DNA of 64,000 bases from positions 930,001 to 994,000 of the forward strand of contig NZ_CP035300.1 of the NCBI RefSeq assembly GCF_004114615.1, written 5' to 3'. Origin of the DNA: Dyella sp. M7H15-1. GTDB taxonomy: Bacteria > Pseudomonadota > Gammaproteobacteria > Xanthomonadales > Rhodanobacteraceae. This document shows, piece by piece, positions 1 through 7,341 of the stretch; position 1 is the stretch's first letter, and the number at the start of each line of letters is the position of its first letter. The notes below the pieces were generated by a model. The model was not told the origin of the DNA and searched no databases. It saw nothing but the letters and a program-made list of their open reading frames with translations. Position numbers and translations under genes: made by a program.

Positions 1-375
1 GTGATCCTGAATCTCGTAGCCATGGCGGGCGGCGATCTCACGCTGCAGGCGCTCGATCTCTTCGCTGACGAACTCGATCACCTTTCCACTGTCCACATCG
101 ATCATGTGGTCATGGTGCTGGCCGCGATCCAATTCATAAACCGCCTGCCCGCCCTCGAAATTATGCTTGCTGAGGATACCGGCGGCCTCGAATTGGGTAA
201 GCACCCGATACACCGTAGCCAGGCCGATGTCTTCCTGATGGGCCAGCAGCTTCTTGTAGACGTCTTCGGCCGTCATATGCCGAGCCCCGTCCTCCTCGAA
301 GATCTGGAGAATGCGCATCCGGGGATGGGTGACCTTCAGGCCGGCCTTACGAAGTTCCTGAGTTTCCTGCTCCAT
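1..375 (-). CDS. fur: Ferric uptake regulator Fur (C-terminus beyond the window edge)
   Basis: Fur is a dimeric Fe(II)-dependent repressor of iron-uptake genes. The minus strand from an ATG at 373-375 gives 125 residues with no stop before the window edge. The visible part starts MEQETQELRKAGLKVT and holds the winged-helix region (LATVYRVLTQFEAAGIL, about residues 53-69). The His-rich metal and dimerisation start HHDHMIDVDSG lies at about 87-97. Usual length is about 135-150 residues, so only the short C-terminal tail is missing. It is divergent from bamE across a 79-bp gap. The same fur-bamE(omlA) arrangement is known in Xanthomonas, with overlapping promoters. Identification rests on strong motif recall. 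Confidence 0.95.
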   Translation of the reverse strand, partial: MEQETQELRKAGLKVTHPRMRILQIFEEDGARHMTAEDVYKKLLAHQEDIGLATVYRVLTQFEAAGILSKHNFEGGQAVYELDRGQHHDHMIDVDSGKVIEFVSEEIERLQREIAARHGYEIQDH

Positions 376-454
376 GACAAGCTCCCGGGGGTACACTGCT
401 AAATCAAGTCACTAGTGTATCATCCAAGACCTTCACGATCCGGATTCATTACGA
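376..454. promoter_or_regulatory. Divergent fur / bamE promoter region
   Basis: This 79-bp gap separates the two divergent start codons and must carry both promoters. It contains an AT-richer core (ctaaatcaagtcactagtg) in otherwise GC-rich DNA. I could not define -35/-10 pairs or a Fur box with confidence. Confidence 0.5.
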
Positions 455-940
455 ATGCAAAAGCTGATTCGAGCACTGGGCTTCGCTACGCTGGTGGTTT
501 CACTGGCCGGCTGCCATATCGTGTACACCCCCGACGTGGCCCAGGGCAATCTGTTTGACAAGACCATCGACAAGAACCTTGCCGATCAGCTCAAGCCGGG
601 TCTGACCAAGCGCCAAGTGCTGGTGCTGCTAGGTACGCCCTCCGTCGCCACACCGTTCGACCAGAACCGCTGGGATTACATTTCCACCTATTCGCACCGC
701 GGCGAGAAAATGAAGTTGCAGTCAATGAGTCTGTTCTTCAACAACGATGTGCTGGTGCGCACCGAAGGCAACCTGTACTTCCAGGATGCGCAAAAGCTGG
801 TCAACGAAAGCAACAAATACAAGACCCACTACGACGTCAACGACACTTCCGGCGACAAGACGGGCGGCAGCGGCAGCGGCAGCGGAGGTGACAACGGTGG
901 TGGTGACAGCAGCGGTGACCATGGCGGTAGCGGCAACTGA
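455..940 (+). CDS. bamE: Outer-membrane assembly lipoprotein BamE (SmpA/OmlA)
   Basis: BamE is the small lipoprotein of the BAM complex that inserts beta-barrel proteins into the outer membrane. The N-terminus is a lipoprotein signal with lipobox L-A-G-C (Cys20). It is followed by the BamE core, including DQLKPGLTKRQVLVLLGTPS at about 45-64 and the region around WDYISTY. The core ends near residue 125. The last ~30 residues are a low-complexity Gly/Ser/Asp tail that I do not know from the E. coli protein. Total length is 161 residues against roughly 110-115 in E. coli. It is transcribed away from fur. Confidence 0.93.
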   Translation: MQKLIRALGFATLVVSLAGCHIVYTPDVAQGNLFDKTIDKNLADQLKPGLTKRQVLVLLGTPSVATPFDQNRWDYISTYSHRGEKMKLQSMSLFFNNDVLVRTEGNLYFQDAQKLVNESNKYKTHYDVNDTSGDKTGGSGSGSGGDNGGGDSSGDHGGSGN

Positions 941-977
941 TCGCCTAGGTCATACCTCAACACGTGCATGACAGGCC

Positions 978-1253
978 TTAACGCATGCGACGACGGCGGG
1001 CATCCTTCGGATCAAGAGTGAGCGGCCGGTAGATTTCCACCCGGTCGCCATCCTGCAACACATGCTCTGGTGCGGTGCGACGGGAGAAAATCCCCAGTCG
1101 CGACGGATCAAGCTCGACCTCCGACAACTCCTGCAAAATGCCCGACTGCTCCACGGCCTGGATCACCGTGCTGCCGGCAGGCAAGCTGAGCCGACGCAGT
1201 ATCTGACGTTCCGCCGTGGCCCAAACCACCTCCACCGCAACCGGCTTATCCAT
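978..1253 (-). CDS. rnfH: RnfH-family ubiquitin-like protein
   Basis: This is a small beta-grasp protein of the RnfH (UPF0125, RatB/YfjF) family, about 91 residues. The core starts KPVAVEVVWATAERQ, has the loop AVEQSGI and ends VEIYRPLTLDPKDARRRR, the family's typical acidic/basic tail. Its molecular role is not settled. The ATG at 1251-1253 was chosen; a GTG two codons upstream is also possible. It overlaps the end of ratA by 8 nt, so the two are probably translationally coupled. The ratA-rnfH pair, divergent from smpB, is a conserved gammaproteobacterial arrangement. Confidence 0.88.
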   Translation of the reverse strand: MDKPVAVEVVWATAERQILRRLSLPAGSTVIQAVEQSGILQELSEVELDPSRLGIFSRRTAPEHVLQDGDRVEIYRPLTLDPKDARRRRMR

Positions 1254-1677
1254 AAACACGGTCCGCCTCGCGGCAGAAATCGTCGACCATGCGATGGGCC
1301 AAACCCTGAAAGCCGAGTTTCAACGCCGCGCCGCCCAAACGGCCGGCATAGTCGAAATCCAACTCCAGGGCCACCTTGCAACCGTCCGTGCCTAGCGGGA
1401 TGAAGTCCCAGAACCCGTCAAGGCTGCGGAAAGGCCCGTTCACCAGGCTCACCTGCAAGCGGCGCGGACGGTCAATGGTATTGCGGGTAGTAAAGCTGTG
1501 ATGGAAGCCGGCAAACTTGAGATCCAGCCGCGCCACCAGTATGTTCTCCCCGCGCTCGATCACTTCGGCGTTGGCACACCAATTGAAGCGCTTTGGGTAT
1601 GCTTCAACCTCGTTGACCAGGTCGAACATTTGCGCCGGCGAATATTTCACTAGTGCGCTGCGGCGGATTTCGATCAC
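1246..1677 (-). CDS. ratA: RatA-family START-domain protein (COQ10-like)
   Basis: This 143-residue protein belongs to the polyketide-cyclase/START family that includes E. coli RatA and mitochondrial Coq10. RatA has been reported to block 70S ribosome assembly, whereas Coq10 binds ubiquinone; either role could apply. Family landmarks are IEIRRSALVKYSPAQMFDLV at the N-terminus, VEAYPKRFNWC, and the C-terminal amphipathic helix with LAHRMVDDFCREAD. A GTG at 1675-1677 was chosen because it aligns with the family start; the longer reading adds 29 residues without family character. It is divergent from smpB and overlaps rnfH. Confidence 0.88.
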   Translation of the reverse strand: MIEIRRSALVKYSPAQMFDLVNEVEAYPKRFNWCANAEVIERGENILVARLDLKFAGFHHSFTTRNTIDRPRRLQVSLVNGPFRSLDGFWDFIPLGTDGCKVALELDFDYAGRLGGAALKLGFQGLAHRMVDDFCREADRVYG

Positions 1678-1757
1678 AGTAGCCTCTTTACAAGAATCCA
1701 GCCCAAGCCCGCATGCAGGAAACCTGCACAAGGCGACAAGCCCAAAGTTTAACGGAC

Positions 1758-2252
1758 ATGGCAAAAGCGAAGGACAAGGACAAAAAAAATACCGGCGGCA
1801 CGATCGCGCTCAACAAGCGCGTCCGGCATGAATACCACATCGACCAGCGCTATGAAGCAGGCATCGCGCTGCAAGGCTGGGAGTTGAAGGCATTGCGCGC
1901 CGGCCGGATCAATTTCGGCGACGGCTATGCCGTGGTGCTCAAAGGCGAGATCTTCTTGGTCGGCACCTCCATCCCGCCGCTGATCAGTGCCTCCACCCAC
2001 GTGGTGGCGGTAGATCGCCGCACCCGCAAGCTGCTGCTGCACCGGCAGGAAATCGACCAGCTCATCGGCGCCGTGGAGCGCAAAGGCTATACCCTAGTGC
2101 CCATCGCCATGTACTGGAAAGGCAACAAGGTGAAAGTGGAAATCGGCTTGGCACGCGGCAAGCATGAACATGACAAGCGCAACGCCGACAAAGAACGCGA
2201 CTGGCAACGCGAAAAACAGCGCACCATGCGTGCGCATAATCGCAGCGCCTGA
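1758..2252 (+). CDS. smpB: SsrA-binding protein SmpB
   Basis: SmpB binds tmRNA and delivers it to stalled ribosomes for trans-translation. The protein is 164 residues, starting MAKAKDKDKKNTGGTIALNK at the ATG 1758-1760. It contains the OB-fold signature (AGIALQGWELKALRAGRINF) and the basic C-terminal tail (KERDWQREKQRTMRAHNR) that mimics codon-anticodon pairing in the decoding centre. The tmRNA gene lies about 290 bp downstream on the same strand, so both partners are adjacent. Length and motifs are typical. Confidence 0.97.
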   Translation: MAKAKDKDKKNTGGTIALNKRVRHEYHIDQRYEAGIALQGWELKALRAGRINFGDGYAVVLKGEIFLVGTSIPPLISASTHVVAVDRRTRKLLLHRQEIDQLIGAVERKGYTLVPIAMYWKGNKVKVEIGLARGKHEHDKRNADKERDWQREKQRTMRAHNRSA

Positions 2253-2544
2253 ACACCTCCCGCGCACGCTCAACCGTCGTCCAGGCGAACCCACAAAAGG
2301 GGGGCATGACTGGACATTGCGCCTTTAACCAGCAAAGCAAGACACCCAAACATCTTGCCCAGTCACGCCCAATCATCGTCACCTCAACGGTCATGCCACG
2401 CGGCGGCACCCGCCACGATGAAACCCGCCTCACTCATCGTCGTCCCGGCGACGAATCCGGAGGTACGGTGTGTTTCATGGCAACCATCCAAACAGCCCAA
2501 GCGTGTATAATCCATCACGCTTCAGCCATCTTTAAGATTTCCCC
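2253..2544. other. smpB-ssrA intergenic region
   Basis: These 292 bp hold no supportable gene. The short ORF on the plus strand and those on the minus strand have no recognisable protein. The only clear element is a consensus TATAAT at 2506-2511, described separately. Confidence 0.6.
2506..2511 (+). promoter_or_regulatory. -10 element of the ssrA promoter
   Basis: A perfect TATAAT lies about 33 nt upstream of the mature tmRNA 5' end, leaving a short leader that RNase processing would remove. No good -35 box is visible at 16-18 bp spacing, so this is a -10-only call. Confidence 0.6.
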
Positions 2545-2896
<352 letters not shown>

Positions 2897-2900
2897 ATAC

Positions 2901-2940
2901 AGCCATCTAAGTAATTGATTTACTTAGATGGCTTTATTTA
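2901..2940 (+). terminator. tmRNA terminator
   Basis: A perfect 14-bp inverted repeat (2901-2914 and 2919-2932, loop ttga) is followed by an AT-rich tract (ttatttatt). It starts 4 nt after the CCA end of ssrA. Confidence 0.8.
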
Positions 2941-3242
2941 TTGGCATGATGTTCCTCGACAACCAACATGGCCTGATTGCGTTCGAGGTGCTCTTTCATG
3001 GCACGATCAATCAATCGGCCGTGTATCCGCGTGAAGTCATCAGGACAGCCCTGAAGCACAACGCCGCCGACGTGACCCTGAGCCACAACCATCCAAGCGG
3101 CAACACCACCCCATCAGCGGACGATCGGAAGATGACGGATGTCCTCAAGCAGGCCTTTACGCTAATTGACGTCCGCGTCCTGGATCACATCGTTATCGGC
3201 GGTGGCCGCACCACCAGCTTTGCAGATCGAGGCCTCTTATGA
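2928..3242 (+). pseudogene. Truncated RadC-like JAB-domain protein
   Basis: This is the C-terminal MPN/JAB metalloprotease-like domain of RadC/YeeS-type proteins, 104 residues. It reads FLDNQHGLIAFEVLFHGTIN, then YPREVIRTALKHNAADV, then the metal-site motif HNHPSG with a downstream Asp, then DVRVLDHIVIGG. A full RadC domain needs residues upstream of FLDN. Here the frame is closed by a TAG at 2925-2927 and the ATG lies inside the tmRNA terminator. The gene is therefore cut exactly at the ssrA 3' junction. Such radC-like genes are common on mobile islands, so this is probably island debris. Expression as a stub is possible but unlikely to be functional. Confidence 0.75.
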
Positions 3243-3388
3243 GGCCGATGGAGATCAATGGGCAAACGAGGGCAGGTTCAGTGTGTCATGAACGTGGGTG
3301 AAAACCTGCGATGCTGTATCAAAGATGGGAGTAGGTCCCGGAGTCGGCTTGCAGGAGCAGGCTTCAAACCGCCCAGTGTTGCGATGCT

Positions 3389-3541
3389 CAAAAATTGGCC
3401 GAAGCCGCCTATCGATTCAATCGCCGTTTTCGCTTGCGCGACATGCTGCCTCGGCTGGTACGCGCTGTGGTGCTCTGCGCGCCTTGCCCTGAGCCGATTT
3501 TGCGCGAAGCTACCAATTTTATAGCTGAGGTTCGACACTAA
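3389..3541 (+). mobile_element. C-terminal remnant of an IS1595 (ISXO2-like) transposase
   Basis: In frame from 3389 the DNA reads QKLAEAAYRFNRRFRLRDML, then PRLVRAVVLCAPCPEPILREA, and stops at TAA 3539-3541. The pattern EAxYRFNRRF...MLPRL..A....P.P....EA matches my recollection of the C-terminus of ISXO2-type transposases. The upstream DNA in this frame does not look like transposase, so only the last ~50 codons survive. No terminal inverted repeat or target duplication was recognised. Confidence 0.6.
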
Positions 3542-3761
3542 TCAGGTACCCCGTAGTCGCATTAGCACCTTTCGAATCCTCGGCTCTTCGCCCCACTTCA
3601 TATCCGCACCCGGTAGACCCGCTTCTGAGGCGCCGCGAACTCCGCGTAGTGCTCCAGCTCCGTCAGCACATCCGCGCTATGGGACAATTTTTCTAGACAA
3701 TCAGTAGACGCAGGCGGCGTGTTGCACTCCTCCCTTCCACCCATCCCTTTCCCTGCTATAT

Positions 3762-3777
3762 TCAAACAATCGTTTGA
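3762..3777. promoter_or_regulatory. PsrA/FadR-like operator palindrome
   Basis: The palindrome TCAAAC-AATC-GTTTGA fits the published PsrA-type consensus (G/C)AAAC(N2-4)GTTT(G/C), used by TetR-family fatty-acid regulators. It lies 9 bp upstream of the lipoprotein start codon and upstream of an acyl-CoA dehydrogenase gene. Repression relieved by long-chain acyl ligands is the inferred function. Confidence 0.55.
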
Positions 3778-3786
3778 GGTGAATCC

Positions 3787-4284
3787 ATGAAACGACTGCT
3801 CCACGGATTGGCATTGATTCTGTTGGTTGGCGTGCTGGCTGCCTGCGGGCCACAGCGCCAGAGTGTGTTCCCGCCCACCCTCACCATCCAGCAGATGCGA
3901 GTGCAGTCTGATGGCACTTGGGAACTCACCCTGCGCTTGCAAAACAATAGCTATACCGGCATGAATTACCAGTCGATCGAGGGCGAACTGCAGGTCGCGC
4001 AGGGCATCCCGGCCCGACTGCATGCGAAGTTCGACCTGGATGTGCCGTCCTTTGCCGGCGACGTCGTCTCGATCACCGTGCTGCCCACCATCGACATGAG
4101 CAAGGCGCTACAGGCCGTGGCCGCCAAGGGCAGCGCCGGTTCGCTAGCCTACGCCATCAAGGGCGTCGTGCATTGCACGCCCCATCTGGAAGATCACCCG
4201 GACAACAAGAATCCGCGCGACTTCCCGTTCAACCACAACGACTACCTGTCGCCAGTCCCCGGCATCGCCAATACGTACCGCTGA
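3787..4284 (+). CDS. Uncharacterised outer-membrane lipoprotein (LEA14/WHy-like)
   Basis: This is a 165-residue lipoprotein. The signal peptide ends in a lipobox at L-A-A-C (Cys20). The mature part looks like one beta-sandwich domain: TLTIQQMRVQSDGTWELTLR, then LQNNSY and later VVSITVLPTIDMSKAL. This resembles the immunoglobulin-like LEA14/WHy fold of envelope lipoproteins, but the function is unknown to me. It is 36 bp upstream of the acyl-CoA dehydrogenase gene and behind the PsrA-like palindrome, so the two probably form one lipid-responsive operon. The alternative is an unrelated stress lipoprotein. Confidence 0.8.
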   Translation: MKRLLHGLALILLVGVLAACGPQRQSVFPPTLTIQQMRVQSDGTWELTLRLQNNSYTGMNYQSIEGELQVAQGIPARLHAKFDLDVPSFAGDVVSITVLPTIDMSKALQAVAAKGSAGSLAYAIKGVVHCTPHLEDHPDNKNPRDFPFNHNDYLSPVPGIANTYR

Positions 4285-4320
4285 CCGCCTACCGCCATCG
4301 TCACACCAAGGATTTACGCT

Positions 4321-6096
4321 ATGACGCTCTACAAGGCCCCGCTCGACGACCAGCGCTTTGCACTCTTCGACCTGCTCGGCGCGGAAGCCATCCTTACCCA
4401 GTTGCAAGGTGGCGAGGGCCATACCCGCGATCTGCTCGACGCGGTGCTGGAAGAAGCCGGCAAGCTGAGCGAGCAGGTGTTGGCGCCGACCAATGCCACG
4501 GGCGATGAAGAAGGCTGTCATTTCGACAAGGCCAACCGCGCGGTCACCACACCCAAGGGCTTCAAGGAAGCCTTCCGCGCGTTCTCCAACGGCGGCTGGG
4601 CCGGCCTCACCATGGCCGAGGAATTCGGCGGCCAGGCGCTGCCATCGGTGATGGGCATCGCCACGTCTGAAATGTTCCAGTCGGGCAATCTGTCATGGAG
4701 CCTGTATCCACTGCTTTCCGAAGGCGCCTGCCACGCGCTGGAACTGCACGGCACCGAGGATCAGAAACATACCTACCTCAAGCCGATCGTGGCCGGTCAA
4801 TGGACCGGCACCATGTGCCTGACCGAACCGCAGGCCGGCTCGGATTTGGGCTTGCTCAAGACGCGCGCCGAACCCAGTGCGAATGGCAGCTACAAGATCA
4901 GCGGCACCAAGATCTTCATCAGCGCCGGCGATCACGACCTGGCCGACAACATCATCCACCTGGTGCTGGCACGCCTGCCCGATGCGCCGGCTGGCAGCCG
5001 AGGCATCTCGATGTTCATCGTGTCCAAGTTCAAAGTGAAGGCGGATGGCTCCCTGGGCGAGCGCAACAACGCCTACCCAGGCGCGATCGAGCACAAGATG
5101 GGCATCCGTGGTTCGGCCACCTGCGTGATGAACTTCGATGAAGCGGAAGGCTATCTGATCGGCCCATCGCACAAGGGCCTGGCAGCGATGTTCACCATGA
5201 TGAATGCCGCGCGCCTCTCGGTGGGCTTGCAAGGTTTGGCATTGTCTGAACGCGCGCTGCAAAACAGCCTGAACTACGCCCGCGAGCGCTTGCAGTCACG
5301 TGCGCTGTCTGGCCCGAAATTCCCCGACAAGCCCGCCGACAACCTGCTGGTGCAGCCGGACGTGCGCCGCATGTTGCTCACGCAGCGCGCCTTCGTCGAA
5401 GGTTCGCGTGCATTGATTATGTACGCCGCGCTGCAAACCGATATCGAAGCGCGCGGCGTGGATGAAGCGACACGCCGGCAAGCCAGCGAACTGCTCGCCT
5501 TCCTGATTCCGATCGCCAAGGGCGTGGTCACCGAACTCGCGCAGGAATGCACCAAGGAAGCCTTGCAGGTGTACGGTGGCCACGGCTTTATCGTGGAGAA
5601 TGGGGTGGAGCAATTCGTGCGCGACGCACGCATCATCACGCTGTACGAAGGCACCACCGGCATCCAGGCAGCGGACCTGCTCGGCCGCAAGATCCTCCAA
5701 TTCAAGAGCGTGGGTCTGCAGCATTTCCTCGCCGAGATCGGCGCGTTCTGCAAGCGGCATGCAACGGATGAAGCGTTGCATCCGTATATCGCTCAACTTA
5801 GCGCTTTGGCCAAGGAATGGAGCGAACTGACACAGAGGCTAGCCCAACGCATCCAGGGCAACCCGGAAGAACTGGGTGCGGCCGCCAATGACTACCTCTA
5901 CTACAGCGGCTACATCACCCTCGCCTACTTCTGGGCGAAGGCCGTGGCCGCGGCGGAAAAGAGCGCACAACAACCGACGTTCAAGCAAGCCAAGCACGAT
6001 ACGGCAGCGTTCTACTTTGCGCGCCTTCTGCCGCGCACGCATATGCACAAAGCGGTGATTGAGGCGGGTGTGGGGACGTTGCCGGCGATTGTGTAA
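4321..6096 (+). CDS. Acyl-CoA dehydrogenase with C-terminal extension domain
   Basis: This FAD enzyme carries out the first step of fatty-acid beta-oxidation (alpha,beta-dehydrogenation of acyl-CoA). At 591 residues it belongs to the long class with an extra C-terminal domain. Seen in order: the N-terminal helical domain, the substrate/FAD middle domain with TGTMCLTEPQAGSDLGLLKT (about 163-182) and GTKIFISAGDHD, then the C-terminal helical domain with YGGHGF and YEGTTGIQAADLLGRK. Glu443 in YEGT is the expected catalytic base. The real chain-length preference cannot be read from sequence. A strong terminator follows. Confidence 0.93.
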   Translation: MTLYKAPLDDQRFALFDLLGAEAILTQLQGGEGHTRDLLDAVLEEAGKLSEQVLAPTNATGDEEGCHFDKANRAVTTPKGFKEAFRAFSNGGWAGLTMAEEFGGQALPSVMGIATSEMFQSGNLSWSLYPLLSEGACHALELHGTEDQKHTYLKPIVAGQWTGTMCLTEPQAGSDLGLLKTRAEPSANGSYKISGTKIFISAGDHDLADNIIHLVLARLPDAPAGSRGISMFIVSKFKVKADGSLGERNNAYPGAIEHKMGIRGSATCVMNFDEAEGYLIGPSHKGLAAMFTMMNAARLSVGLQGLALSERALQNSLNYARERLQSRALSGPKFPDKPADNLLVQPDVRRMLLTQRAFVEGSRALIMYAALQTDIEARGVDEATRRQASELLAFLIPIAKGVVTELAQECTKEALQVYGGHGFIVENGVEQFVRDARIITLYEGTTGIQAADLLGRKILQFKSVGLQHFLAEIGAFCKRHATDEALHPYIAQLSALAKEWSELTQRLAQRIQGNPEELGAAANDYLYYSGYITLAYFWAKAVAAAEKSAQQPTFKQAKHDTAAFYFARLLPRTHMHKAVIEAGVGTLPAIV

Positions 6097-6117
6097 CATT
6101 GGCATGCCGTTATGAAG

Positions 6118-6147
6118 AAAACGCCCGGAGCATTCCGGGCGTTTTTT
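6118..6147 (+). terminator. Intrinsic terminator after the acyl-CoA dehydrogenase gene
   Basis: The stem acgcccgg / ccgggcgt (6121-6128 and 6135-6142) has a 6-nt loop and runs into six T residues; flanking A/T pairs extend it. Confidence 0.9.
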
Positions 6148-6220
6148 GATCACACGCGCAAGAAAGGCCAAGTAATACGCAGTGGCTCATCGCGTTAGTA
6201 CGTTATGGGATGACGGTGAA

Positions 6221-6691
6221 TCACTTCCATGAAGGCGGCCAGAAATGATTTTGCGTGTCTTCGACCTTCATGATCTTCCATGTATTGCCGTGCTTACGCA
6301 GAAAGATGACCAAATTCGACTTGGTTCCGGCGACGCCGAAGGTAGCGAGGATGACCGCAACATCGTCGAGCATCACGGTGGGCCGTGTGACGGTGTGGCT
6401 ATTCCAATCCGAAGGATCAACATCCTGTCCCTTTATGAAGTAATCGACGTCATAGGGCAATGCGCCACGCTTGGCGTCTGCGCGTAGCGCATCTACGGTC
6501 GTCTTCTCGACATAGGCGTAGATGTGATCGTCATTTAACGGGTCTTTGAGCTGATCCACCTGACGGACATACCAAGAATAGAACGCCTTGACATCGCCTT
6601 CGGCCGTTGCGTAATCCTGCGCTCTTGCTGCCTGCGACATGGCTGCCACCAGCATCAACACGAACGCCATCAAAAAACCTGTCTTCGCCAT
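6221..6691 (-). CDS. Secreted DUF3828 protein, probable immunity protein of the upstream amidase
   Basis: This is a 156-residue periplasmic protein with a clear Sec signal (MAKTGFLMAFVLMLVAAMSQ, cleavage near ARA-QD). The mature part matches the DUF3828 pattern: FYSWYVRQ, YFIKGQDVDPSDW, VAVILATFGV and a C-terminal WKIMKVED. The ATG at 6689-6691 was chosen because gaggtg sits 7 nt upstream. The preceding ORF ends at 6700, only 8 bp before, so the two are co-transcribed. DUF3828 proteins often sit behind cell-wall toxins, and the periplasmic signal fits neutralising a peptidoglycan amidase. The immunity role is inference. Confidence 0.75.
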   Translation of the reverse strand: MAKTGFLMAFVLMLVAAMSQAARAQDYATAEGDVKAFYSWYVRQVDQLKDPLNDDHIYAYVEKTTVDALRADAKRGALPYDVDYFIKGQDVDPSDWNSHTVTRPTVMLDDVAVILATFGVAGTKSNLVIFLRKHGNTWKIMKVEDTQNHFWPPSWK

Positions 6692-6699
6692 GAAACACC

Positions 6700-7068
6700 T
6701 CAAGGGTGACGGTAAATCTTATAAGCCGGCTGGGCCTTCCTGTAATCCGGTCCTGGGTACACATCGGGGCCAGGGCGTTGCTTGAAATCGGATATCCAGC
6801 GTGTCCCGTCGTAAATCGCCATGTGGCCGTCATCATGGCCAGCGAAACCCTCAATCACCACAACATCACCTTTTTGTGGCGCTCCGGTTACTTCATAAAA
6901 CCCTGACGCGCTGAGACTTGCGCCGTAGTTCGCCGCGCTGAGAGTTGGGGCAACATGGACCCCGCCCCATTCAAGCGCACGACGCACGTAGGCGGCACAG
7001 CGGCCTTTGCTACTTGTTTCAGCGTGGCTGTCTGCGAAATTGACGGCGCCGGATTTGTTATAAGGCAT
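6700..7068 (-). CDS. CHAP/NlpC-P60-like peptidoglycan amidase, effector-like
   Basis: This small, stand-alone 122-residue cysteine amidase has no signal peptide, as expected of a type VI secretion cargo. The nucleophile motif is SSKGRCAAYVRRALEWGG (Cys about residue 24). The His motif is GHDDGHMAIYDG (about 78-89), followed by WISDFKQR. The order Cys...His...polar matches CHAP/NlpC-P60 hydrolases that cut peptide stems. It is immediately followed by a signal-bearing DUF3828 gene. No T6SS structural gene, VgrG or PAAR is in the window, so the delivery route is unknown. A housekeeping or phage-derived hydrolase is the alternative. Confidence 0.72.
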   Translation of the reverse strand: MPYNKSGAVNFADSHAETSSKGRCAAYVRRALEWGGVHVAPTLSAANYGASLSASGFYEVTGAPQKGDVVVIEGFAGHDDGHMAIYDGTRWISDFKQRPGPDVYPGPDYRKAQPAYKIYRHP

Positions 7069-7341
7069 TGCGACCGATCCTTGACTAGACTGAACTCGGA
7101 AACTAACTCAGCCGCTCAACCTAACGCTATCAGGCAAACCTGACTTGATAGGCTCCCGTAGGTCACATGCAGTCCCATTTGGCCTGTGGCCCGTACTGTC
7201 GTTCCGCCCCTCGCCGAGGCGCTTTACGAAAGAGAAGCTGATCAATGACGACGAGGCGTTTACAGGCATTTCGGCACTGCCACCTGCCCGTCTCCATGGA
7301 TTAAAGCTACGCTAGCCGCGCACACCCAACGGGGAGTCACC
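7069..7341. other. Divergent intergenic region
   Basis: These 273 bp separate the amidase gene (leftward) from the hydrolase gene (rightward). They must hold both promoters. I see no gene, and no clear repeat or terminator. Confidence 0.5.

Larger units (their letters stand above)
3243..3786. other. Degenerate region between RadC fragment and lipoprotein gene
   Basis: Over 540 bp the only protein-like signal is the transposase tail at 3389-3541. The rest (3243-3388 and 3542-3760) has no gene I can support. The promoter of the downstream lipoprotein gene and a PsrA-like palindrome lie at the right end. Confidence 0.55.

Noticed and set aside
1-402. Plus-strand ORF of 133 residues at the window start
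   Set aside because: It is antisense to fur, whose protein is unmistakable.
3598-4023. Minus-strand 141-residue ORF across the lipoprotein start
   Set aside because: It covers the lipoprotein signal sequence in antisense and has no recognisable domain.
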